NCBI GenBank assembly: GCA_964017235.1
Contig: OZ024938.1
Coordinates: forward strand, 48,024,332 to 48,088,331
DNA length: 64,000 nucleotides
Direction: 5' to 3'
Source: Sabellastarte sp. h YS-2021
Taxonomy: Eukaryota; Annelida; Polychaeta; Sabellida; Sabellidae
Program-made: the position numbers and the translations under genes
The notes under the pieces: model-generated
Databases searched by the model: none
Seen by the model: the letters and a program-made list of their open reading frames with translations, nothing else
Told to the model about the DNA's origin: nothing
Shown: in pieces, positions 11,580 through 25,200 of the stretch
Layout of the letters: each line of letters starts with the position of its first letter
Position numbering within the stretch: position 1 is the stretch's first letter

Positions 11580-13165
11580 GATTTACTCAACAGTGAGAAC
11601 CTGAAAGAAGCTATTGCTCAGCTATGCCATGACATAGAGGTCTGCAATTTCACTATGTTATAGCTGACCAAAAATTCTGTGAATAACATATTTAACAAAT
11701 TACTCTAAATGTAATAGTTTTCAAGTTACAACTGATTTACTCAACAGTGAGAACCTCAAAGGAACTATTACTCAGCTATGCAATGAGCTACATATCTGAA
11801 ATTTTACTATGTTATAGCTAACCCAAAAGTAGGTGAACAACATATTTAAGCAAACTACTGTAAATGCAATAGTTTTCAAGCTACAACTGATTTACTCAAT
11901 AGTGAGAACCTGAAAATAGCTATTGCTCCGCTATGCCATGAGCTATAGGTCTGTAATTTCACTATGTTATAGCTGACCCAAAAGTAGGTGAACAATATAT
12001 TTTAACAAAATACTCCAAATGCAATATTTTTCAAGTTATAGCTGATTTACTCAACAGTCAGTACCTGAGAATAGCTATTGCTCAGTTGTGCCATGAGCTA
12101 TAGGTCTATAATTTCACTATGTTATAGCTGACCCAAAAGTAGCTGAATAACATATTTGCACAAATTTCTCTAAATGCAATAGTTTTCCAATTATAACTGA
12201 TTTACTCAACAGTGAGAACTTCAAAGTAGCTATTACTCAGCTATGAAATGAGCCACAGGTCTGAAACTTCACTATGTTATAGCTGACCCCAAAATAGGTG
12301 AATAACATATTGAAACAAAATACTCTAAATGCAATAGTTTTCAAGTTATAAGTGATTTACTCAACAGTGATAACCTAAAAGTAGCTATTACTCAGCTATG
12401 CCATGAGCTACAGGTCTGAAATTTTACTATGTTATAGCTGGCCCAAAAGTAGCTGAATAACATATTTATACGAAATTCTCTAAATGCAATAGTTTTTAAG
12501 TTACAAGTGATTTTACTCATGATGGAAGTTACTGAAAAGTCCAAAAGTAGCTATTACTCACTTAGCTATTGAGACAGACACCCAACTTACTCACCATATT
12601 GTAGCTATGAAAAAAGTAGCTGAATAACATATTTTAACAAAATGCTCTAAATGCAACACTTTTCAAGTTATAAGTGATTTACTCAACAGTGATAACCTAA
12701 AAGTAGCTATTACTCAGCTATGCCATGAGCTACAGGTCTGAAATTTTACTATGTTATAGCTGACCCAAAAGTAGCTGAATAACATATTTATACGAAATTC
12801 TCTAAATGCAATAGTTTTCAAGTTATAAGCGATTTACTCAACAGTGATAACCTAAAAGTAGCTATTACTCAGCTATGCCATGAGCTACAGGTCTGAAATT
12901 TCACTATGTTATAGCTGGCCCAAAAGTAGCTGAATAACATATTTATACGAAATTCTCTAAATGCAATAGTTTTTAAGTTACAAGTGATTTTACTCATAAT
13001 GGAAGTTACTGCAAAGCCCAAAAGTAGCTATTACTCACTTAGCTATTGAGACAGACACCCAACTTACTCACCATATTGTAGCTATGAAAAAAGTAGCTGA
13101 ACAACATATTTTCACAAAATGCTGTAAATGCAACACTTTTGAAGTTATAAGTGATTTAGTGCATG
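11580..13165. repeat. Tandem array, ~155-bp monomer with 166-bp variant
   Basis: Unit starts (GATTTACTCAACAGTGA or variants) fall at 11580, 11734, 11889, 12043, 12199, 12354, 12509, 12675, 12831, 12985 and 13152, giving spacings of 154-156 with two of 166-167. The longer units (12509, 12985) are a distinct variant containing 'gagacagacacccaactta'. The order standard-variant-standard-standard-variant shows a larger segment was itself duplicated. No coding capacity. The array starts right at the end of the preceding 147-bp-repeat element. Confidence 0.92.
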
Positions 13166-14199
13166 ATTTCATGAATTTTAATGCATTAAAAATTATTAAA
13201 AATATTTATTAAAAAAAAGTAAGACAGATCCAGGTCTCATACTCACACAAGAGAATCTACCTCTGGCCTAGTACATATATGCAAGATATGAGAGAAATCC
13301 CTGCAATAGTCACTGAGAAAAGTGTGATTAAGTGTTGAAATTTTCACACTTTTGGTGGGGGTACCCCCCTTGTAATGTCTCTAGCAAACAGACGAACAGA
13401 CAGATTTGCATGCCTTGAACAATTTTTCATCCTCGATAGATAAGGTATCTTTTAAAAAAAAACAGCATGTCTCCAGGCCTTGTAGTTTTGGAGAAGAAGT
13501 TGTTCACGTGGACGCCTACGCAGACGCGTACGCCCACGCCGCAGAGTGATGACATAATGTCAGCTGACTGACAAGTCAGCTGACATAAAAATGTGGCAAA
13601 TGTTATTTTTATACAAAAGTTTTAAAATCTTAAGGGCGCCTCAATAGTCTGAAGGACATCAAAGTCTATTAGTTGTCCACTGCAGTGGTCATCTCCATTT
13701 TCCAATGAATTTGTGACCTGAATAAAACAGTCTGATCCTGATCTCTACTTATCTGGACTTTAAATACTGATACAGGAATGGATAATATGTAAAAGTAAGA
13801 ACTATCACATATAGGGTATCCTCCCCTACATTTAAATATTGCTTATGCTTCATTTGCTGTTAATGAATTATATTTTAATGAAAAACACTTTTGCAACATG
13901 CAAACAGATATTGGATGAGAGAGACATAAAATAAATCATGAACAAAATATGCAGGCACAAACAAAAGAGCAACTAGAGGTTCGCTCGCAAAACACAGCGA
14001 TTGTTTTTGCAGGGCGAAAACAAAGCGTCCTGAAAAGGAGAAATAAAACAAAGCCAGAACATAGGAAAAGTGGTTCTTGGGCAGGGCAGTTATCTTGGAT
14101 ACAGTGTGTTTCAAAAAGTTTGATGAAGGAGACCGAGGCAATTTGGTGTTTTGCACTTTTTGTCACAAATTTGAAACCTGACATTATATAATGACCCCC
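13166..14199. other. No gene seen; array tail and inverted repeat
   Basis: Poly-A/T-rich text, a CAGACGAACAGACAG tract and a GC-rich patch near 13507-13545 ('gacgcctacgcagacgcg') follow the array. Such patches commonly end mollusc tandem-repeat elements (inference). The rest is AT-rich with short opposed frames that look like chance. Confidence 0.4.
13558..13585. repeat. 11-bp perfect inverted repeat
   Basis: TGTCAGCTGAC and GTCAGCTGACA separated by TGACAA. Each arm also contains the self-complementary core GTCAGCTGAC. It lies in the tail region after the ~155-bp array and could mark a mobile-element end. Confidence 0.8.
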
Positions 14200-15290
14200 A
14201 TTTTTGGGAAGGGTCATTTTTTTTTGAAAATTGGGTAGAGCAGTTTGCAGTCAAACTATCTGGCACGGGATACAAGTATTTTTGTGTTTTGCAATTTTTG
14301 CGAAAAATTCGAAAGTTCAAAATGGCCACCATTTTTTATGAGACAAAAATTTTTGAAAATTGGGTCAGCTACTCAGCAGAGTTAGCCTACGGGTCAAAAC
14401 AATTTTGTCAAAATTACTCTATCTAGCACGGTTTTCAAGATACAAGCATTTTTGTGTTTTGCATATTTGAAAAAAATTCAAAATGGCCGCCATTTTTGGC
14501 AAGTGAAATATTCTTTGAAACTTGGAAAGGCTAGACTTCACAGATACCCTGTGGGTCAAAAATTTGCCAAAATCGCTCAATCTGGCATGGTTTTAGAGAT
14601 ACAAGCATTTTTGTGTTTTGCGATTTTTTCCCAAAAAATTCGAAAATTCAAAATGGCTGCCATTTTTTGGCAAGGGAAATATTCGTTGCAACTAGGCTAG
14701 TCTTCACAGAAACCCTGTGGGTCAAAAATTTTGCCAAATCACTCTATCTGGCATGGCTTTCGAGATACAAGTATTTTGGAAAAAAATTCAAAAATTCAAA
14801 CTGGCCGCCATTTTTTGGCTAGTGATCACAGTTATCCTGTGGGTCAAAAATTTTGCCGAAATCACACTATCTGGCACGGTTTTCGAAATACAAGCATTTT
14901 TGTGTTTTGCAATATTTGTGAAAAATTAGAAAATTAAAAATGGCCATCATTTTTGGCGGGACAAAAAATTTTTGAATATGGGATCATCACTCAGCAGAGT
15001 TACCGTATGGGTCAAAATTTTTGTTGAAATTGCTCTATCTAGCATGGTTTTCGAGATAAAAGCATTTTTGTGTTTTGCATATTTGAAAAAAAATTCAGAT
15101 TGGCCACCATTTTTGGCAAGTGAAATATTCTTTGAAACTTGGAAAGGCTAGACTTCACAGATACCCTGTGGGTCAAAAAGTTTGCCGAAATCGCTCTCTC
15201 TGGCATGGTTTTCGAGATACAAGCATTTTTGTGTTTTGCGATTTTTTGCAAAAAATTCGAAAATTTAAATATGTAACAACATGGCTAAAA
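14200..15290. repeat. Tandem array, ~160-170-bp monomer with ATGGCCGCCAT palindrome
   Basis: Units are marked by 'caagcatttttgtgttttgc' at about 14273, 14443, 14602, 14768, 14891, 15059 and 15220, spaced 159-170 bp with one short 123-bp unit. Each contains 'ctgtgggtcaaaa(a)ttt' and most contain AAAATGGCCGCCATTTTT or a variant, which is nearly palindromic. Small reading frames here are products of the repetition. Confidence 0.88.
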
Positions 15291-16125
15291 GGAGTCTCAT
15301 CAGGGGACTTTTGCACTCTCTTATGACCTTAATCAAAGAGATTCAAGGTCGAATTTGATACACAAGATATATATGGATAGAGAATGCACACTTACCTACC
15401 AAATATGACTTATATCAATGAAGTAGATATGAAATTATTGCACAAAGAAAATATATCACACTCAAGCATATGCTGCCTGCATGCTGTAATCACCGAGACA
15501 GAAGGCTGGTGTGACACAATTAAATGTATCCCAGAAAATGTCATTCCAAGTAAAATTAAACAGATGTTTGTTCAATCAAGACCTTTTGCAACCTCACTAC
15601 TTTTTTTTCAATGTTATATTGCTGTATTGATCTAAAACTACTTACATTTTTTTTTCTTTTTGAAAATAATAATAATTATAGTATTTCATAAAATGTTGAT
15701 AACCTTATGGAACCAAATATACATCACATACTAGAACACACGGTCCATTCATTCAATGAGTAAATCATAACGACTTCCCATTATATTTAGCCTCTCTGTC
15801 CAAATAGAGTTGAGGATGTCAACACTTTGTTCAAATATCAGAAGTTTCACCAAGTAACGACATGTCAAATTAAAATTCCAAAGTTAAACATGTTAAGCAG
15901 AGTTGATTTCATAAAATTAATTACCGGTATTTGGATATCACAAGTTTGGCTTATAAATGGTCCTGCTAAACTAACATTTACTACCGCATGATTAAGGTAA
16001 ACCAAAAGATATTATAGTAATCTACAAGAAATACACAGAACTAGGTTAATAACCAACAGTCTACTAAACACTGTGCACAATTAAATATATCACTAAATAT
16101 TCATGCCATGCTCTACAATACTCAC
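15291..16125. other. No gene seen
   Basis: An 83-codon plus frame (15384-15635) has no recognised domain or splice context. A single TGACCTTA...TCAAGGTCG pair near 15327 looks like a remnant of the 147-bp repeat. Confidence 0.4.
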
Positions 16126-16206
16126 TTTCAGTTCCATAGAATTTTGGGATTCAGTCACTTTTCGGTTCGTAGTTGAACCCGATTGCTGTGCAAGTGTGGG
16201 GTTTTT
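16126..16206 (-). CDS. Exon, Ser/Thr/Gln-rich segment (27 codons)
   Basis: The acceptor TACTGTAG and the donor CTGAAA|GTGAGT enclose 81 bp open in phase 0-0. The peptide begins KNPTLAQQSGSTTNRK and is polar, like a cytoplasmic tail or linker. It is the most downstream exon found, and its link to the upstream exons is inferred from strand and phase. Confidence 0.6.
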
Positions 16207-19200
16207 CTACAGTACAACACAAAGTATAAGTCACATTTAACACTGACACAGTTTTGACACAAGAATATATAAATGTCATGACAGAAATATCAATTTGATA
16301 AGATTTGAAATTATGCTGATGCAGAAAGTCCAATGGGAGATTCTCAATCAACAGAATATCACATCTTGTTCGATTAGAATTTCCATCACGACGTGCATAT
16401 ATATTATGTCTATAGGTATATTTTCTACAGCTAAAGGGTTTGAGACAATATGTCTGCAAGTATATTTCTAATTTAAACATTTTCAATGTTTTGTGAAGTT
16501 AAATAGTCTTTCTGAGATAGTGCCAAAATCTGAATATGTCATACATATACCATGACAAAAACTAAAATAACTGACAAGATTTGAAAACTCTGTCAACAGA
16601 AAGCTGCAATCCTGTGGTAACTAATCATTTTTGTGAACATAATCTACAAGTGTTGAGTTTCAGTCAACAGATTTTAAAAATTTTGTCAGATTGGACTTTA
16701 TGTCACATGATATATATAAAACAAGCAAGAATTTCATGTTTATTTAATTAATCATTAATTTTTCCTCTATATATTTCTATAAGAGAGATCATCTCATTTT
16801 GCCTAGGATCATAAAAATATTTTTCCTCAAATCTTTTTCCAAATTTTGGTTCAAAACTTTGACAAATAGTAAAAACAATCACACTAATTTAGGCTTTTTA
16901 ATTATGTATCAGAAATTCAATAAATTAAATAAAGTTTATCTCAAAACAAAAAATAATTAAATGAAAGGTATAAACGTTTTACTTTGTTACAAATACAAAT
17001 TTATCAATTTAACAACACTTAGGTAATACATAAATATGGTAACTAAAACCAGTGTTAGTAACATAAAAAGTAACTCAATAATGTTTGTTCTAATGATATA
17101 TATTGTGTAAACATTAAAGCTAACCATAATGTGACATATCTATATCTACTATAAAGACAGGTATTAAACATTTCTAAGTTTCTATACAGATACACCTGTA
17201 AAACAACACAACAAATTACATCAAATTTTTCAGGTTGTTACAGTTAAACACATTTAGCCAGAACTCTGTTTTGGATAATTTCCTAACTTACTATCAAAAG
17301 TGAATATTGGGTCCTGCCGTGACTATTTTATTGAAATTTACCACGTTTTCTGTAATTCTTTGAAATGTAGGGGTACTTTTTCTGATCTATTGGGACTCAA
17401 TGCAGTTCATTTAGTTACTAATTTTGTCTCTATGGCAACAGTTATCAAAGAGAGATTAACTGTAGTATATACTTCACAACAACATCAATAATAAGTAAGA
17501 TAAAGGCACTTTAAGTTTATCTATCCACATTTGACCTTGAATGAGGAACCCAAATTCAATTCTGTGGACCAAAAAAGATTCCAAACTCATGATTCTCTAT
17601 AGGTTTCTAACATATCCCAAATATCTAAGAAGGGACAATATTAACGAGTGAGATGCAGCTACAGTTATTAGTCTGGCCATCCCATTTGACCTTGAATGAG
17701 GGGCACAAGATCAAATATAACCACATGAGATCATTCCCAACCCATTATTTCTTATAGGTTGCCTTGACATCCTAAACCCTAAAGTGTGTCTCGCTTGACC
17801 TTGAACGAGAAGCCTCAGGTCAAATCTGTCTGCAACAAAAGATTCTAACTCCTGATTTTCTATAGATTGGTTCAACAACTTAAATGTCTCGGACCAATAA
17901 TATTGAGCATAATAAAGGCACTATTAAGTTTAGCCAACCCCAAGTTAATCTTAAACAAGGGGTTCCAGATCAAATCTGATCACATCAAAACATTCTCAGC
18001 CCAAGTTTTCTTGTATGTTAGTTTCACATCCCAAACCTATAAAACCAATAATAAGGAGATACATGCACTTATGAGCTTGACCTTATATGACAAATGAAGA
18101 AATAAAGGGTTAAATACATTATAGTTTTGTTTCACATAAGCGAAGTCTTTTATGCAGTAGCATGTAAAGACGTTTCTGTAAACTGTAAGGATAAAATAAA
18201 TATTTACACTGTACTTGTAAATTGTATAAAAATATGTAATCTTGTATTTTATCTTTATATTTCTGTCCACCAAAACCTTTTGCGTATACATATATGAATA
18301 TATATTTTCATGTGCAGGTCATGAACTTCAAAAGATAATTATAGAAAAATACAGAAAATGTAAACTACGCACCTTTGGGATTATTTCGATTTTAATACCA
18401 AAATTTCTGTTGTGTTATGTCTCTCGACTGGAGCAACAATTCAGCTATGGAAAAAACTACAGTAGAACCTCTATTATCCAACCCTCTAGGGACAGTAACA
18501 ATTAGGTCAGATAATAGAAAGGTCGGATAATAGGAAGCCTAAAATAACAGGTTTAAATGGAGTTGGTAGAGTGGGTTTGAGGTCGGATAATTGAAAATTT
18601 GGATAATAGAGGGTCGGATAATAGAGGTTCTACTGTATTAGATTTATGACAAAATTCAGCCAAGTTGGCTATGACTTCAAATACCTGGTGAATCTGGCCC
18701 TAGCCCTAGTATATATGAATCCAGGCTATATTATACAAAATTACAATACTGCATTTACCATCACATACCGTGGTTAATTCCAGGAATGTCACAAAACCAA
18801 GCTCGAATTTAAAGTCATACGATGTTTCTAAAACTGAAGGTAAAATCAACTAAAGGTTGTGGAGGTTTTATTGATTTTTTTACACCTCTTATGGGGTGTA
18901 AGAAAGATACAAATAGATTCTAGTTAAAGTTTAATTGCAGCTTACCTCCAAAAGTGAAGAAAGAAAGAAAATGGTACATAGGAAAAAATCTTCCCATGTT
19001 CATATATAATGCAACACCACACAGCCATATTTGCAAACCTGTTTAACACAACAGATTACATATACTCCTCATACTCGTTATTAAGTACCCTGGGATAATA
19101 CCTGTACTTTTCCACAACTCACCTCATGATCCAAAATGTGAGATCTTTCATCCAGTTCCATTCTGTCTGTTCTTCTGTTATATCCCTTGATTCTTCACAG

Positions 19201-22200
19201 ATTTTTATCCAATTAACTCCTGTGTGTCTGTAAGTAAGTACATCAAAAAGACTTACAACAAAGAGGGCAAAAATTAGATCTGTTTAAGAGAACCTGAGTA
19301 CTTATAAAAGACTTATGGATGATTTAGAATACAGAATTAAGAAAGGGTAAACTTTTTTACCTAAATTATGGCAGTTTATAAAATATTCCCATGCAAATTT
19401 ATACAAAAGGGATTTATTTCTGTCAATTGTTGTCAGATTCTTGTCTAAAACGTTGCTATCTTTTTGTGTTCCTATGTGGAAAAAATGTCCAGAACAAGTT
19501 ACCAGTGACATCTTAGATATCTTCTAACAGGTATTCCTCTAGTCTACATTCCTAGTGTACAGATACACCAAACATGAACAAAATTCATGCACTTTAGAAT
19601 ATTACAAATTAGAGGGAAAATACTTTCTCATTGCATACATGTACCAAATACTGACAAGGCACATAATACTAAGTAAATGGGAAAATCTAAATTATTTTTT
19701 ATCCAGTGATCCAGATCACTCTCAAAATTTAATAGAATCTTAAGTTGAACCAAGACCCATCTTCTGATTTCTTTCTTGAAGTTCCAAACAGTTGTATTTG
19801 CGTAATCCTGCTAACAAACAAACAGACAGACAAACAGTCATGAAAATAACACCTGCTTCACAGAGGTAACAAAATCCATCATTTAGAATATTAGCCATTA
19901 GAACAGTTACCTTAAAGTTGCTATTATAAAGTTATTGTCAAGACTTTATGAGTACCACAAACTTGGCATCATTCTGGGGCCAAAGTACATATATACACTA
20001 AATATAAATAGTTATATTTAACAGTAGTTATGCCAATAAAATTTCATAATATCCATGCATGCAGCCATGCACATATGCACAAATAAATAGGCTGCATTTT
20101 TAATCACCAACAAACATGTAAGTGTGTTTGTAGTAATCAGTACAAGGCTTAGGTGTCTTTTAAGAGAGCCCACAAACGTTGTATACTCATCAACTCTGAC
20201 AAGATGACACAGATTGAGGACTGCCTGTAATGACATCTTTTATAGGATGGCATTAGAAATCACTCATTTTAGATTAACTTTATGACACTTTACTGCAACC
20301 ATATTAAAGTGAACAGAAAAAGCATGTTCATTCTCACCTCAGCACACAGAATAGTTTGTAACTTCAATCTGTGCTGCTTATTCAGTGCTATTCAGTATTT
20401 TACGTACAGAATTCAAATTCATTCATGTTGTCTCATGCTTTGTTGTATAAATGCCTTATTTGTAGTTACATATGAAAAAGTCTGAAATAATTTATACAAT
20501 CTCACTGAAAATCACATCTATCATAAAACACCAACGATAAACCCCTTTTATAGATTTCACTTACAGTTTTTAATAAAAGGTAATAATCTTTATCTTTGTG
20601 TTCTTAGCAATACTAATAAACTATTAAGTTTATATAAAATCCCCAATGAAGTTTTTTTCTTTACTTTTTTATGTACACAATTCATTTTGTGCCCATGTGT
20701 TACTTCTATGCATTCAAGAGCATTTAATAGATCTTCAGCAGTGAGTGATGATATACAGAAGAAACTCTATTATCCGACCCTCTATTATCTGAATTTTCAA
20801 TTCACTCTCCCAACTCCATTTAAAACTGTTATTTTAGGCTTTCTATTATCCGACCTTTCTATTATCCGACCTCATTGTTACTCTCCCAAGAGGGTCGGAT
20901 AACAGAGGTTCTACAGTATTTTTTATTACATAATAGAAATTCCTTTAAAGAGTCTGTAAACTTGTTAAAATGAAGAGGAATGAGAGAAATTAAAGCAAAA
21001 TTTCTTGTTTTATAGAGAAATTGACCAGAGCCAAAACCTTCAAACTAACCTCATTAATTACTGTATAGTTTGCACATTCTCCAAATTAAAACAAAACTTT
21101 TCTGTAAATCTATTTTGGCCCTCTTTTATGTGTAAGATATAGGGTACACATATAATACTTCCTCACAGAATGTACCTGATTTTACTATGAAAATGAATAT
21201 TAACCCTGTTAAATGAAAAGTCAAAGGATCAGAACAAGGATTCTATTAAACCAGGAATTCAAGCAAGAAGGTTTCATTTCAATGGAAAACAACCTCAAAT
21301 GCTTTTCCAGAAGAGTTTGTCAGCAACTCAGCTTTCCCAAAACCACTCTGAAGGAGAAGCATTAGCAATATGGATGCCCTGCATGACACTTGGTTCTACT
21401 AGAAAGAACTTAATAGGGTTTTACTTAAAGGGGGGATTATATTGTATGCTATCAATACTCATTCATGCACATACTATTTGGCTGAGAATGACAATATAAC
21501 ACACATCACAATTCATCTGGATACTTCAATGTCCCCCAATAACCAAGTACATTTCAATTACCCAGGAATCAATCAAATTCCCCTGCAATCCACCCAGCCA
21601 CCCTCCCCCCACCACTAGCGCTACCATTTTCACCCCATTTTACTCCCCCTTCTCCTCCCATCCTAGCGAAAACCCAGTAAAAGTATGCAGGACTGTGTTT
21701 TTTTTTTCTATTAACCACGGAAGCCCCTTTGCATTAACAAAGGCCATAACAGACATTACTGTCTGTAGTATTATTCCTCTCTCCTAGGACTGGAAGCACC
21801 AGATGACAGCATAACAGAAATGTGAAAATCACCAATTAGCACCTGAAACTTGCCACCAACGTAGGGAGGGGCAGCAGCACCCACTTAAAATTAAAAGCAA
21901 AATTCACATTAATTCTGCAACAGTAATTTAAACAGTATTAAATGGTCCTATGCTTTACAAATTACATACAAATTTCCTGAAATTCAAAACAATAAAGGTT
22001 TTTTTTTCCCTCAATGGGAGAATTTTTCACGGCAGATTTCTTTCTTTGTGCTCCCTCGCTAAAGTCTGTCTATCTCTCAAAAGGGTATTTTGCAGCTTTA
22101 TGAAGTATTTATTTCTCAATATTTCTGGTCATTAATGTAGAAAGCAAAGGAAGCAAAAATATTGAAAAGGATTGCTATTGTTAAAATGCCACTCAAAATA

Positions 22201-25200
22201 AAAAAACATTGCTAAAACCAAGAGGAAGTCATTTGTGAAGCATATCTGTCTCAAAAAATTATAATTATACTACTATTGACAAAAGAAACACTGTTTTACA
22301 CTAAATGGAGGTTCAAAGTGTCATTTAAAAATTGAATGTGTATAAATAGAACCTTAAAAGACAAAAATGGTTATCTCTGTTGTTACTGTTGCCACCGATG
22401 TTACTAAATTATTCGGTTTCAGTTACATTGATGCCTCTTCCTCCAAAAACACTGAAAATCTAGGAATTATTTGTCTCTTCTTGTATAGGCTATTGGTGGT
22501 GCAGCAAGTCAAATACTCATCCTAGCATTATAATTCTTTTTAATTGAAATAAGATTGCTCCTTTCTTCAAATACAAAACATGGAGTATTTGGAACCTTTT
22601 AGAACCCTAGTTAACCAGTATCCCAGATTTTAATTAAAGTACAAATATATTAACAGGGGTCACATTTTATTCACATCTTGCACAATACTAATTACATTCC
22701 AAATTTAGTAAAAGAAGCCCTCACCTAATTGATGAGCATCAAAATTATTTCTACAATTTCAATATTCAAAACCATGCTTTGTGTAAATTTGACTTTCAAG
22801 GATGTACAACATTTCTATAAAATAAAAATAATCCATGTTTAAAGTGACCTTAATTATATTTACCAAATAGGATTAATTAATTTGTTGAAACAAAAGGTAT
22901 TTTTGGAACGCTTAAAGGAATTTAATTTCCTGATATTACTTATAAATAATACAAACATTTCCAGAATATATGAAACTCATACGACTGTCCATTTCAACTA
23001 AACCTATACATCTAAACTTTAAAAAATTTATTTGGCCATTTATATTTAGAAAATACTTACAATTGCACAGCACAAAGTACTTCATACAGTGTTAATTTAT
23101 TTTATTTCCTTCTTGAATTCAAGTATAACACCACCAATAATATCCACAAGTACAAGTTTATCAGTCTATTAAATTCAAAGAAGAGATGTATATCCCAATA
23201 AGAAACCTAGTTTCTTTTGTTACAATTATTCTCAGAAGGTATATATAACATGTCCAAATATGGCATTATATATACTGGTATATCCAAAAAGGTTTCAAAC
23301 TGAATCCAAATATCCTCGTTACTTTAGAGCTCTACCTAACACACAACAATAACTCAAGATCTGTCTGCAACATTACAACACAATACAACACACTCACAGT
23401 ATCTGTGAGTAGGGTTTGCAGACAATTCCGGATTTGCTAACTACAGCCCCCTCCCCACCAGCCTCCCCCGCCCTTTCCTCTTCACATATTTCCATTCTTC
23501 ATTTGTACTCACAGGCAGCCCTTCAATATTGTAAATATCCAAAATATTGCCTGGCTTTAAACTGAGATAAACATTTAAGATCAAACCTGGAATGTTTTAG
23601 AACCATTCTCAGGTTTATGATAACAATATAGACTCTAACAATTGGAAGAAAAGAATCAGTTGAAATTGGGAAGGAATACAACCAGCTGAGGTCACAAGGT
23701 CAGCGAATGTTGTATATTTGCACGAGTGTCAGTCACAGCCATAAAAAGAACCAAATCCTGTGAATACTGGATATTCTGGTTACATAGTAAACCATACTCA
23801 GTCTTTAAAGTTAACATAATTTTTTTCTGTGCCCTTTTAATATTAAAACAAATCAAAACCTGTATGTTACTGATAACTTGGCTTGCACCTGCAGTTACCC
23901 TAATGAAGATACATCACACTATTTCGGAGTAGTATTTCCTTTTTTGCCCATTATATACAGATATCAGAGATGAACTCTTGCAGTCATTACCCCCTTCTGT
24001 CATAACTCAGCAACTCTTGACCAGAATCTCTTTGGAAACCAAAACAATTTACTTAAGTTTTAAGGAAAATATTAAAATATTTGACGCAGTCCAGAGACAC
24101 ATGGTCAAGTCTAAACGCTTTTGATTCTTAAATTGCCAGTGACCTACTTGAGCAGCCTCATCTTTACTTCATCTGTAAATACTTCACCCTGCAAGAGGGC
24201 TTAATCTAATTGTATTTTATGATTGTTGCTTACTTGCTAATAAAATATGTTTAAATCAAAACAAATCAATTTTCTTTCTTTTGTAAATAAAATAATAAAC
24301 TGTTATTTCTGATGAGCTGGTTTTCAAACCGAACAACACAGAGAACACAGCCAAAAGATGATTTGTCAAACTTGGTCATGATCACTGGGCAACTGATAGG
24401 CCCTTCCAATCTTCAGCATCATAGTGTACAGCTACTTTCATATTAAATGAGATATTACTGTAAACACGTATATCAAGGCTTTCATATCAAATTACTTTCA
24501 AATTATATTAAATTACATCTGAGAGTTTTTCTTTTGTTCAAAGTGTCCAATATCAATAATGGACAGTTGTTCAAGTCTATGATTTTGACCATAAATAGAA
24601 GCCTTTTCACACATTTCCAAAGGAACCTTTCTGCATTTATTTCAAGATGATCATAAAACACCCAAAAACACACCTAAAATATAGGAATGAAAAGTAAGGA
24701 TGTTAAACAGCATCTTTAACATTACAATTTAAGGTTATTACTAATTTAAATAGGTTAATAGCCTTGTAAGTATCCAATATTTAAAAATAATGGTCTGTTG
24801 ACTTGGTCCCTTCAGGACCTCATAAACAGGACATTATTTTCAAATATTGGACATTTACTTGGCCATTAACCTATATCACAAAACAGCCCTATATGAGCCA
24901 TTAATTTCTGCAATGTAATGTAAAATGATAGTCATGTGAATGAAACAGAAAAATATCTGCTACAATCTAAAGACTCCTTGTAAGGTGCCTATTAAAACTT
25001 GTCATGAATTAAATGTATATAACACTGGCTCGATTTCCATTGGATTTCAAAAATTGTTTTTTATCATTACTGGTACTCACTACTACAAGGTAAAGACTCT
25101 GGAGTTTAGACTGGAAAATTTTAAAAAAACCCTGAAAAAATTATGACGCAAAACAAATCGACACTATGTTGAAACTTGATATTAGTAAAAACAAAAGTAC

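Noticed and set aside
10815-13165. CRISPR-like regular repeats
   Set aside because: Units are 147-166 bp and tandem without spacers, in a eukaryotic genome.
14110-15330. Many 60-90-codon frames on both strands
   Set aside because: Products of the ~165-bp tandem array; peptides repeat the monomer.
17300-17362. Splice-like pair on the minus strand (TTACAG ... ATA|GTAAGT)
   Set aside because: All three frames contain stops inside the interval.
23040-23110. Strong donor-like site CAATT|GTAAGTATT
   Set aside because: No acceptor upstream leaves a usable open exon. It may be cryptic or belong to an unseen exon.
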